In this document: piece by piece, positions 52,201-62,615 of the stretch | Layout: every line of letters begins with the position of its first letter | How positions within the stretch are numbered: position 1 is the stretch's first letter | NCBI GenBank assembly: GCA_945643635.1 | Contig: CALZFC010000056.1 | Span: 659,001-723,000, forward strand | Origin: Allodiplogaster sudhausi | Lineage: Eukaryota > Nematoda > Chromadorea > Rhabditida > Diplogasteridae | Direction of reading: 5' to 3' | DNA: 64,000 nt | Notes under the pieces: generated by a model | Told to the model about the DNA's origin: nothing | What the model saw: the letters and a program-made list of their open reading frames with translations, nothing else | The model's database searches: none | Translations under genes and position numbers: made by a program

Positions 52201-52615
52201 GGAATTAGGAGGCCAAACATCCAAACTCCCTAACTGGAGTGTGGTGGAGTAGCCCTTGGCGTATGTATCAGGCTGAGAATTTCTCGCTTAATTGGGGTAT
52301 TTTGATGCTGCCTCATTGATGGCGCCCTAAGCAAGTCAAGTTCAATATTCAGTCGTATTCTATGCACCACAAAAATTTTGTGAAATAAATCATTTTGTCC
52401 AGCACGCATAAATGTGCAGCCCGGGTAATTTGAGTTATTGATTTTTGAATCGCTCTTTAGTGGATCAATCGAACCAATATTCTGCTACTGAAGATCTATT
52501 AGTACATAGAAGCAACCCTGAAAATTTCATTAGCTTTCATGCACTTTGAAGGAAATAATGTATGAAAAGCCAAAAGTTCATAGACTTTTTGACGGTACTG
52601 TAGCTGCGGTGGATG

Positions 52616-52649
52616 GTGACGGGCAAACCTTTTTAACACCCATCTCTCG

Positions 52650-52693
<44 letters not shown>

Positions 52694-52700
52694 GGCTGTT
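52616..52700 (-). other. Non-LTR ORF1 scrap and CT run
   Basis: GGTGACGGGCAAACCTTTTTAA (52615-52636) is the KRFARHHP-coding scrap of the non-LTR ORF1 that also ends the mirror copy; a CTCTC run follows to 52693. This marks the outer limit of the inverted duplication. Confidence 0.75.
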
Positions 52701-52749
52701 TTCGGCTTTCGACATATGTCATGCATTTTTTGAAGGCGGATTCGTTTGA

Positions 52750-53110
52750 CGGATTGAGTCGTTTGGAGAGTATTTCCAAAAATAAAATTTTCTGCCGGAA
52801 TGCAAGCGACTTCCGCACATCATAGATCGGTCGCTAGCTTTTGCGAAGGCGACTTTTCATACATCTTTCTTTGATGTATCGATTTTTGATCTAGTTTTAT
52901 GGCGTTAAAATTTTTAAGCCACTTTTCGGCCTTATCGTCAACTAATACTTTTTGGTATTTTGTTGGATAGCGCATAAAAAGAACTATCACACGTTGGTTC
53001 AATGTTCAGATCTAGTTCAGGTACATTCGAGAAATGAATTTTTAAATGTAATTTTGACATGTTTGTTGTTCCATTCGAAGGTCGCCAACAATTGCGAGTA
53101 CTTCCTGTAG
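52750..53110 (+). repeat. Diverged satellite-unit fragment
   Basis: Blocks in satellite order: GGTCGCTAGCTTTTGCGAAGG, TTTTCATACA, TTGATCTAGTTTTATGG, AGCCACTTTTCGGCCTTA, TACTTTTTGG, GTTCAGGTACATTCGAGAAATGAATTTTTA. Similarity to the 27-35 kb units is clear but diverged. Confidence 0.6.
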
Positions 53111-53559
53111 CCCATCCATATTCGTAGAATGTAGGCGCTCAAAGAGGCCAATGTTACGAATATTTACTTCTTTTGGCGAACTGCAAAAGTTTACGAATAT
53201 TTTTCTGTGTGAGAGAATGGAAGTCAGGGAGCAGGCAGCAATGCAGCCATCCTATAAACAGTTTGGGCGCGACACTCGACACCCAGCTGGGCCAACATCG
53301 AAGCCTTCCTCGTCAGCACTATTTAGCGGGCAGAGAGACTCAGCCGTCGGTTCGGATCACAATCGATCGGGCACGAATCTTGGCCTTATCTGCCTCTGCC
53401 GCCGCATTGGGCTGAGAGATGGGAACGGCACCAATGGGAGCACCAGAGACAGAAGAAGAAGCGGCAACGCGAGATGCCCAAGTGGGAGAGGAAGAAGGCG
53501 CGGAAGTGAGCTTAGAGAAGTGTTAGAAAATTTGTCTTGGCGGATGGAGAGAAGACCCA

Positions 53560-54660
53560 GAGCATCGTGAGCATTAATCAGAGCATAAATATATTTCTAA
53601 TGCGAAGAAATTTTTACTGGCAAAATAAGTTTCAAAAAGAAAAACCTGTCTGCAATGAGCGATGCGAGCATCCGCAGCAACATCGACTCCGATGGAAGGG
53701 ACACCACCATTGGATACGGTAGTTGAGATGAGGGAACCAAAGGCAGAAATGATGGAGGCGAGGGCAGAGAGGCCGGCCATACGGTGCTCTTTCATCTCTG
53801 CAGCCAGCAAGCAATGCAAAGAGGACCCGCTGAGAAGAGGGAGGAAGCACGGAGGACCACTTCAACTGGCAGGGTTCCCAGCCAAGAGCGCGGATTTTAC
53901 GGTCCGTCAGCACCAGCAGAGAATCGCCTGCAAGGGAAGGCGTAGAGAAGAAGCAGGAGGATATCCCTACCATCCGGAGTGAAAAGAGCTCGCCGAATGG
54001 CCGGTCCGAAGGGTTCGCTCTGCGAGACACACTCAAATGTGTCTAGATCCCAGTAGCGGACGACTCCTTCTTCACCCCATGCGGCCATTAAACACTCTGT
54101 CGGGTGGAAGGCCACTCCATTCGTCTTCAAGTCGAAACAGTTAAAATTACATCTAAATTGGAAAGAAAGAAAAAGCCGACCGAGAAAGGGAATCTGGGAA
54201 GTTGCTTCCTCTGTCGTATGTCCCAGATCTGCAGAGAAGTGTCATCTCCAATGATGAGCAGAGAGTCGTCCGGACTCGCGCGGACACAGCGAAGGGGACG
54301 GGCAGCTCGCATGGTCAGGATAGTGGAGGGATGGCGGCGAGCATCCGACACTCGGCACACTCCGTCCAAGTCCCCCGACACCTGTCGGTGCATCTTTCTT
54401 TTTCTTATTTTAACAAACCACCATCGGGAAGCGTAGTAAAGTATAAATTCAACATTTTATAAAGAAGATAAATTGCCAGTGACCGAAACCCGAAGAAAAC
54501 AAAAGGCGCACCCATGTATAAATGCAACGAGAGAAGGGAGCAACGGCTTTCACGGCGGATGTGTGATCAACCAAGGTCCGCGTTTCTCTGCCTTCAAATT
54601 GTGAGCTGAGAGTTACGCAAAGAGTGTGGTTCGAATTGTTATTGAAGAAAACAAACCACT
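53560..54660 (-). pseudogene. KATNB1: Katanin p80 subunit (WD40 and con80 parts), broken
   Basis: Katanin p80 targets the microtubule-severing ATPase through WD40 repeats and binds it through the C-terminal con80 helix bundle. Minus-strand exons: about 54640-54520 (TLVDHTSAVKAVAPF); about 54390-54181 (RPLRCVRASPDDSLLIIGDD, SLQIWDIRQ); 54124-53971 (TNGVAFHPTECLMAAWGEE, VVRYWDLDTFECVS); a 43-base GT-AG intron; then from 53927 (DSLLVLTDRKIRALGWEP). Without the roughly 300-residue linker usual in the family, the con80 part follows (EMKEHRMAGLSALASII, PSIGVDVAADARIAHCRQ) to a donor at 53646. It is in a different frame from the WD40 side of the same exon, the slip lying near 53820. A last exon may be at about 53575-53530. 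The missing linker, the frame slip and the absent first WD repeats argue for a damaged gene. Confidence 0.6.
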
Positions 54661-54929
54661 CTCGCTTTCAAGCAATTTGATCAGATTAGCGTTGCCAACT
54701 GCCAAAGTTCGGTCGTCGCTGCTCAGTTGGAGACAGCCAATATTTCGCCAAGGCCATTGAGATTTCTATATGAAACAACATTAAATTTCATATGCCTCTA
54801 TTTTTACAAACCAATTTAAGGTAATAACCTACCAATTCTCCGCGCGAATCAAGTGAAAAAGCCTGAAGCGGCTCTGCGGTGAAGAATAGACGATACTTTG
54901 CACAGAGCACAGCATGCGAAATGCTCTCA

Positions 54930-55135
54930 CACGCTATGTTAGAACACGGCGCGCAGGTGTGGTCCCCTTTTCAAAATGCGAAACGTCGGATAGAAGGCGC
55001 ACTTTAAATCACTCGTCTTGCGTCGACCGCTTTTTATGCGTGTTGCGTGCGCTTGCGTGTTTTGACACCTCTAACACATCTCGTTCTGGCAAGTTGCCAC
55101 GAATTTCGCTCAGTACTCCGGTCTTTGGAAGTCAT
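54930..55135 (+). mobile_element. 5' part of the CACGGGTGTT-ended MITE family
   Basis: From CACGCTATGTTAGAACACGG to GGCAAGTTGCCACGAATTT this copy matches the first half of the 60794-61100 element and extends past its internal deletion. No right end follows. Confidence 0.6.
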
Positions 55136-55139
55136 ACTT

Positions 55140-55594
55140 GTCGAAGATTTTCTTCTTGTTGTTTTTTTTCTACTTTTTAAGTAATCAGTCTTGTACTTAA
55201 GGCAGCTGGATGTGTTTCCGCTCGTATGCTGATCTCTGCGGAAGTGGAGGGGCGGAAAGAGAAGGAATTTGCCGGCTCTTCCCTCGAGACGAAGGATGTT
55301 GAAGATAAAGGAAGAAATGAATGGCCAGGTCCCCTTTAGGAATGTTTTTTTATTATTATTACTTTTTCTGGTTTATTTTCATCATTTTTCTCGTTTTCTT
55401 TTTCTTTGTCATTAAACATATTCCTGTATTTTAGGGGCCTGTACTCTTGTTTAGAATTTAGTTTTCGAACTTTTCATGTTTATTTTTATTTTTTGCATAC
55501 GACTCACTAGGGCATAAAAAGAATTTATTAACCAATTGTTTTACAAGCGAAGTACAACAAACTGCGTTTTGTCTTATTTGCAGAACAACCTCTC
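55140..55594. other. Non-coding, T-rich
   Basis: T-rich sequence downstream (3') of the transposase-like gene; no exon, no repeat structure recognised. Confidence 0.4.
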
Positions 55595-57602
55595 TTAACA
55601 ATGTAAATCACGAAAATTATTACTCTTATATTCTAATAATAGATAAGAAAATCGCTTTATTCTGCTCTTCCTTCTTTCTCTGCCTGATCCTGAACCATTA
55701 CTAACCATTTGTCTTATGCATGCATACTGGCGACCCTTCTTCTTTTCCCATTGATGAATTGCTTCACTCGGCTGGTCATTGAAGAAACCCCAGGACTGAT
55801 AGGCATGGATGGTTGGGAGAACATGAGTGAGAAGAGTATGAATTTTCGGAGTGCGAGACATCCTTGGGAATGCAATTGCTGCCAATCTTTTGAGTTCTTC
55901 GATGTTTTCTCCCATTTCTTCCTGCTCACTTTCACTCAAGTCCCGCGCAGCAGCGAGGTGTGAGACATTTCGCAATACTGTCATGATCTCTATCTTTTCC
56001 TGAAGGTTTCTCTCATTGGGGAACATTGACCAAAGTTCCCGGGCCGCGTCCGCATTCTTTAGAAGAGCATGGACGTGGTTTCCCGTCATGCACTGTCCCC
56101 ACGTCCGAAAGTCGGCTCCAAAGGAGCGGAATGCGGCGTCCAGAGCAACTTGGCTCTTGCCTTCTTTTGCTAGAGTCAGTTTGAACTCCCTAAGCCGCTT
56201 TTCTTCGTGCTCAATATCTGCTTCCAACTCGGGGATCTTAGCCTCTGCCTTCCTGATGTCAGCTCTGACATTCTCAATCCTCTTTTCAAGGTTATCTCCC
56301 TTGCTGACGCATTTGCGACAGTCGTAGTCCAGGTGGTCATCATTGCCAGTGTCGAGGTCATCGCGCATGAAGATGACTTCGCATGCGAAATGGAACCACC
56401 CTCCGCAGGAGTTGCACTCTAGCCAGTTTGTCAGAGGGACTTCCTCACTCAACTCAGCATGCGCATTGTGCCTTGCCAGGCATTCTTTCCCGGCATGACA
56501 TGTCTTTGTTTGCTTGCGAGGCTTCTTCAACTTTCCGTCCCTGAGGGCATGCAGGCATTGTTGTACGGCGTTGCCGTCACGCAGTTCCCGATTGCGCTCA
56601 GCAATGCTCAGCTTTAGCTGTGAGATCTTCTGCTTGCATGCTGCCATCTCGTCTCTCAGTTTCTTCTGTCCTTTCAGACCCTCTGCATTCTCTCCGTTCA
56701 CATGGTAGTCGTCATTAGTTAGCTTTATGTTCAGTGCAAGCATGTCATGGCGAGCTGCTGCATTCCTGAGTGGGCAGATGAAGAGAGTGATGACGACTCC
56801 TGTGATGATGTGCATTTGTGGTGGGATGATATGGTCAATGGGGATCTTGAAAAGTGGCATTTTTCCCGGGTATACACTGTATCGACCATATTCTCCCCAC
56901 TTGTCCAGTTCACGGGAGAGTTGCCTCAGCTCATCAACACACATCACAGAACCACTTCTTCGCAGGCACCAAGGGCAATCGAACTTGGCTGCGGGACCCA
57001 TCAGACATAAACAGTGGTAGATGAACATGAAATCACCCGTGAGGAAGAGTTCGATGGGGATTTCAGTAAGAACGCCGGCATCGTCATCGGGGAGATGCAC
57101 GTGAACGGAAATTAACGCGTTCACCTCTCTGAACGTGAACGGAAACCTCAACGACTCTGGTGATCAGATGTGACAATTCTTCACTTCCATCGTCTCCTTC
57201 ATAGAGTGCAAGGATCGTCATGTTGTGCACGCTGTTAGCTTTCGCGTGATTCCCAATGAGCATGGACACCTTGGTCGTTTCTCCTCCTTTGTCACCGACA
57301 ATACAAACCCACAAATGTCCGTTGTACTTCCCTTCGAGAGTGATCTTGTTTACATCAATTAGGTTTTGCACGCGTTCTGTTAGGACACTTTCAATGTCTT
57401 GCAATTCCATGGTTGCACACTTCTTCTCTTTCAAGTCTTTACCGATCTTCTTCACTGCGTAAGTGTACTTGTGCCGATTACCGTATTCTCTCCTCACTTG
57501 TCTCACACTGTTTGAAGAGGCCAGGAAGTCACATCTAAAACGACGCAGAAATCGCTTAAGCTTCACAAGTCCAGAGAATGAAAGGTTGATCTTCAGCATC
57601 AT
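55595..57602 (-). pseudogene. Transposase-like protein with PHD-type finger, one frameshift
   Basis: Two overlapping minus-strand frames (57602-57084 and 57151-55595) join if one frame change is allowed near 57120-57150: LITRVVEVSVHVQ is followed by TFREVNALISVHVHLPDD. The first half has WVCIVGDKGGETTKVSMLIG and NSVHNMTILALYEGDDGSEE, and DCPWCLRRSG follows. A central coiled-coil-rich stretch flanks a Cys/His cluster of PHD type (CLARHNAHAEL, LECNSCGGWFHFACE, YDCRKC). The end has GNHVHALLKNADAARELW and PKIHTLLTHVLPTIHAYQSW, then PSEAIHQWEKKKGRQYA. A GDKGG block plus a late K-H-L-H / E-x-x-H block is the pattern of RNase-H-like transposases, but I do not recognise the superfamily. About 660 residues in total; no terminal repeats seen. 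Confidence 0.5.
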
Positions 57603-57619
57603 GACGATCGGATGTACGG

Positions 57620-57725
57620 CTGGCCGGAGGGTCGGAAGAAGAAGCAGCAGCTGAAGTCACACTTGAAGGAGGAGCAGCGGAAGTCGCACTTGAAGGAGGA
57701 GGCGGAAGTCGCACTTGAAGGAGGA
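57620..57725. repeat. Short tandem repeat AAGTCGCACTTGAAGGAGGAG
   Basis: Three to four imperfect copies of a unit containing GTCGCACTTGAAGGAGGAG lie between 57650 and 57725, just before the transposase-like gene on the minus strand. Confidence 0.8.
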
Positions 57726-57809
57726 GTTGTATCTGCAATTTCATATATTATTATTCATTACTGTTTTCTTTTGACTAACAACATACTTTAGCAAATATAG
57801 TATAGGCAG

Positions 57810-58404
57810 TTATAAGCAATTTGTTAGTTGAAAAGTAAGGGTAACAAGAAAAACCGGTAAGGGTCCATTTGACCCTCCTCCTTGCGATATCGTCGTGCCG
57901 GAAGTGTCTGTTCGGCCTGAGTCCGCTGCCACCGCGTTCGACAACCCAATCGCCAGAGAATTCTCCACCACCACCACCGCGCTCACGACCGCCGCTTCCG
58001 GCGGCCTTCTCACCGCGTTCGGTTCTCGGTCTGTCGCGTCCAAATCCCTGACCGCCGCGGGTAGCCCGCCCGGTCCCCCGCTCCACTCTTCCGTATAGTC
58101 GGCTGCGGCCATCCAAGTGGCTTCTACGGGGAGACGCAGCCCGCCCGGTCCCCCGCTCCACTCTTCCGTACAGACGGCTGCGGCCATCCGAATGGCTTCT
58201 ACGGGGAGACGCAGCCCGCCCGGCCGCCCGCTCCACTCTTCCGAACAGTCGGCTGCGGCCATCCGAGTGGCTTCTACGGGGAGAAGTGGCCAACTCGTTG
58301 ACCCGCGACATGCTGAAGAACAAGGCACAAGGATAATACTGCTTTGAATAGTAATAATAACTGACATATCCGTAAGTCTGGAGACATTCTGCAGTATCGC
58401 CCAC
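57810..58404 (-). CDS. Arg/Gly-rich ORF with three 25-residue repeats
   Basis: From a Met in MSRVNELATSPRRSHSDGRS, a 75-bp unit is repeated three times (period exactly 75 bp: 58081, 58156, 58231 on the plus strand). Each encodes SPRRSHSDGRSRLYGRVER plus GTGRAA. An RGG/GR-rich segment (GGQGFGRDRPRTERG; GGRERGGGGGEF) follows. Two frames are open across the repeat because the unit is a multiple of three. Composition resembles RNA-binding RGG/SR proteins, but there is no folded domain, no exon context and no clear start. It could equally be a non-coding minisatellite. Confidence 0.4.
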
Positions 58405-58439
58405 GGTCGTTTATGCAGTGCAAAAAGCGATCCCAAGCG

Positions 58440-58700
58440 CTAATGCTAAAATGCTCAGGCCGCGACGCGACCAAAGAGCCGCAACGCGTGTCCGCGCGTG
58501 GCCGAACCTCAAAATCTCTGCTCGTCCAATGACCGCAACGCGAGCAAACACGCGTTGCGGTCGTCTTTCGAGCTAAATTCCTTAACAAAACTACCGTAAT
58601 CTTGGCAACCAGCCAATTCTGTCGTCCCGCGCTTTTAACAAATAAGACAAATTCAAATATAATTTGAACGCGATTCATCAAACTGAGTATCGAGAGATTG
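58440..58700. other. Intergenic, short CCGCAACGCGTGT inverted repeat
   Basis: CGCAACGCGTGTCCGCG (58480) is inverted at AACACGCGTTGCGG (58547-58560), with further CGCAACGCG between. No gene seen. Confidence 0.5.
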
Positions 58701-58929
58701 ACATCCTTAGAGGATCGCTTTTGGAGGACCGTGTCGCCTGCTTGCTATCGAATGCGCCGCGAGGCCCCCGATCGACTCTCGCTCCCCGGTAAGGCGCCAT
58801 TCTAAAATATACAGTTTAAGTAGAATGGTACAAACAATAAAATGAATTAAGAAAGGTTTTTTTAGCCCATTTGCACAATCACAGAAGTTAATACAAATAA
58901 AATATCGCGCTAAAAACATTTGAAATTTT

Positions 58930-59085
58930 GATGTGCATGTATCAGATTTTGCGCGCGAATTCAACCACCATTCTCTGCGTCTCTGCCCCTTGGTCAGAGC
59001 GCAGACAGTCAGAGTGCTCGGTAAACTGGTGCCATCTTTGTATAGCGAGTGCATCCGGAAAAATGTATGGGCTGAACACCCGTGC
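58930..59085 (+). mobile_element. 3' part of the CACGGGTGTT-ended MITE family
   Basis: GATGTGCATG to AACACCCGTG (ending about 59084) matches 2205-2380 and 60965-61100, more diverged (ATTCTCTGCGTCTCTGCCCC, CTTGGTCAGAGCGCAGACAG). Confidence 0.65.
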
Positions 59086-59089
59086 TCAT

Positions 59090-59871
59090 CAACACCACTC
59101 GTCTCAACTTAAATGCCAAAGAATATCTACTTCTCACTTTCACAAAAATAAGCAAGTGTGCATAAATGACTAACACTCAATATCCATCCTCCATAGCCTT
59201 TGTTGATTGCGCCTCCTTTTTCTGAAAAAAAAAGATTGCAACAGAATAAAGTAAGTAAACTAAAAAAATAAGTGAAAATGCGTTAAACAAAAACATAAAC
59301 GCCCAACAATGTCCCAAGACACAACGTTTGCCCCATTTTCATATGACGGAGATCCCCCTTGTTGTTTACACTACGCAGCCAACTTCGCACATTTAATCAT
59401 AGAACAACACCCTAGTATACTTGCAAGTATGAAGATCTTTTTTTTTTTAAATATTAGTACAAATGAAGTATTTTTTTAATGATTCTAACTTTTTAACCTT
59501 CTGTAGCCTCTCATTAGGATGGCGCCCTTCCATGTGCAAGAGGTTGCGGACGAAGCTATAGGAATTAAAATTACGACGGCTAATTCCTCTAGTTGCAATT
59601 CTTAACTATCAAGTCATAGTTTTGACATGAACAGTTCCAAGAAATCTGTTTTCATTCGTTTCTGCAAGATGAATTTTCGCTGCGTTTGCTTCTTTTGTCC
59701 CCGCCAGTCTCGCTTTCAACCATTCTTTCTTCATTGTAGTGCTATCTTTCGGTCGCTGTTCTATAACCCGCTCTTTATCTTCTCTCTTTTTCTGTTTCCC
59801 CTCTCACTCACATTGTGTTCCTCTCTCTCTCACTCTCTCTCTCTCTCTTTCTCTCTCTCTCGCTCTCTCCT

Positions 59872-59905
<34 letters not shown>

Positions 59906-60181
59906 ATCTTGCTTTCCTGCCTGCACTTTGACTTTCATTCTTTTTCCCTGTCTGTGATAAAAGATGGCAGACAATTAACGCAAGCAAAGGAAAATGAATT
60001 TGAGAGATCTTTGAACTGGCTAGAGTAGCTGAAAGAGGTAATGGAGGGGGACAGAGAGAATGGGAGAGAGAAGACTAGCTAGAGAATGAAAGGGGAAGTA
60101 ACAAGATAAGCAGATCGAGCAATCACTATTGTATTCATCGGTCCAGGTCAGTTCGTAGATTCGTCATTGGTATCTTCTGCA
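59090..60181. other. Intergenic upstream of HPRT, CT runs
   Basis: No exon recognised. CT microsatellite at 59820-59905. A purine-rich GAGAGAATGGGAGAGAG stretch lies at 60050-60080. The HPRT promoter should lie at the right end, but no TATA box stands out. Confidence 0.4.
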
Positions 60182-60752
60182 ATGGCTTCTTCAGAGGCGC
60201 ACATCCCTGATGGATTTGAGGTATTTTATGTTCATTTGTATGCTTTGCAGTCTCTTTACTTTTCATTCAGTTTTTAAGGATTATACAAGTACTTCAATTC
60301 GATTACTAATATAATGTTCCGCCTCACTATCTCTTCAACACAACAGATTCCTTGCATTGCTGTGACATCCTTTCTTCGATAGGAAACACTTGGCAATGCT
60401 TGAAGATATAGAATCCTAAGTTTTTGATTGTGGTTACAATACACATACATACATATGATTGAATGGAGATGCCGACATCTGCCTTTGACATCCCGCGTTG
60501 CTACGAAGGAGACCTGGCTGCAGTGGTTGTGCCTGGAGGGATGGTGAGGGACCGAGTGAAGAGACTGGCCAAGGACATCCACTCCGTCATCGGCAATGAG
60601 CCTCTCTCTATGCTCTGTGTCCTCAAGGGATCTTATCGCTTCTTTACTGACCTCGTACGAATCGTCCATTTTTTGTTCTTTCATTTTTTGCTTGATTTGC
60701 TCTCCCTACCTCTGTCTCACTCTCTGTTGCTCTCTCACTCTCTCTCTATGTA

Positions 60753-60797
<45 letters not shown>

Positions 60798-61096
60798 GGA
60801 TGTTAGTACACGGCGCCCAGGTGTGGTCCCCTTTTCAAAATGCGAAACGTCGGATGGAAGGCGCACTATAAAAATCAACCGTCTTGCGTCTGACCGCTTT
60901 TCATGCGTGTTTTTTCTTGCGTGTTTTGGCACTTCTAACACATCTCGCCCTGGCAAGTTGCCAGTTTGAGCGCGACTTAAATCCAACTCTCTACGTCTCT
61001 GCCACTTGGTCAGAGTGCAGACAGTGGGAGTAAGCTGACAACCGGTGCCATCTTTGTATAGCGAGTGCGTCCGGAAAAATGCATGGGCTGAACACC

Positions 61097-61135
<39 letters not shown>

Positions 61136-61926
61136 CAGTCCCGCTCAACATTGTTGCGTCCGGTATTAATAGTATTAATAGTATTAATATAAATAATACA
61201 AACTGGAATAGCTCGCTGAATACGCATATTCGTGCCATTTCGCGAATACATATACCTATTTCGATAATGGAGATTACGACTGTGTAGACCGTTTTCAAAA
61301 ATATGTTGAAATGGCTGAGATATCATAATATTGCACTTAATTTGGCCGTGTTTGGGTTCCAAACGGGCTGGCTTCAACTCCTGGACTACAAAGTGCAAAA
61401 TAAAGTGAAATCTTCATAGCACTTCTTATCTTTTTTGAGTTTCTTGTTTTATTTCGTTTGAGTTTCTCATTTTGTTCATGTATAAACGACGAAAAAAAAA
61501 GCAAAAAAATTCGTATTTGCAAAAATCTGTTCTGAAAAGGGTATCGAACCGAGACCTCGAGATTGCCGGTCAAAGCTCTACAGACGATACAAACAGATCT
61601 GATGTTACCTTTCTTTGGACAGCGTCGATTGCTCACAAAGGAAACGTCGATTCTGAACACTCTCTGATTCCTACTTTAGTGGGAAACAGAGAGAGAGAGA
61701 GAGGCGAAAGAAGGTGCAGCGTCGACTACATCTACTCTGCGTCACCGTTTCAAGGCTGAAGCTACGGTATGTCGTTAGACCAACGATTTTTTCTCATTGT
61801 CAGCTAACAGCACCTGCACCTCTTTCACCTCTCTCTCTCTCTCGCTCTCTATTTCTCTCTCCACCGGTCTCTCTTTCTCCCTTTCTCCTTCCTTCTCGTT
61901 CTCTCGCATTCCCTCCATCTCTCTCT

Positions 61927-61986
<60 letters not shown>

Positions 61987-62574
61987 CTCTCTCTCTCTCT
62001 GTTTCCCACTAAAGTAGGAATCAGAGAGTGTTCAGAATCGACGTTTCCTTTGTGAGCAATCGACGCTGTCCAAAGAAAGGTAACATCAGATCTGTTTGTA
62101 TCGTCTGTAGAGCTTTGACCGGCAATCTCGAGGTCTCGGTTCGATACCCTTTTCAGAACAGATTTTTGCAAATACGATTTTTTTTGCTTTTTTTTCGTCG
62201 TTTATACATGAACAAAATGAGAAACTCAAACGAAATAAAACAAGAAACTCAAAAAAGATAAGAAGTGCTCTGAAGATTTCACTTTATTTTGCACTTTGTA
62301 GTCCAGGAGTTGAAGCCAGCCCGTTTGGAACCCAAACACGGCCAAATTAAATGCAATATTATGAGATCTCAGCCATTTCAGTATATTTTTGAAAACGGTC
62401 TACACAGTCGTAATCTCCATTATCGAAATAGGTATATTCGCGAAATGGCACGAATATGCGTATTCAGCGCGCTATTCCAGTTTGTATTATTTATATTAAT
62501 ACTATTAATACTATTAATACCGGACCCAACAATGTTGAGCGGGACTGTACATATGTATATCCGTCTCCCCATTC

Positions 62575-62615
<41 letters not shown>

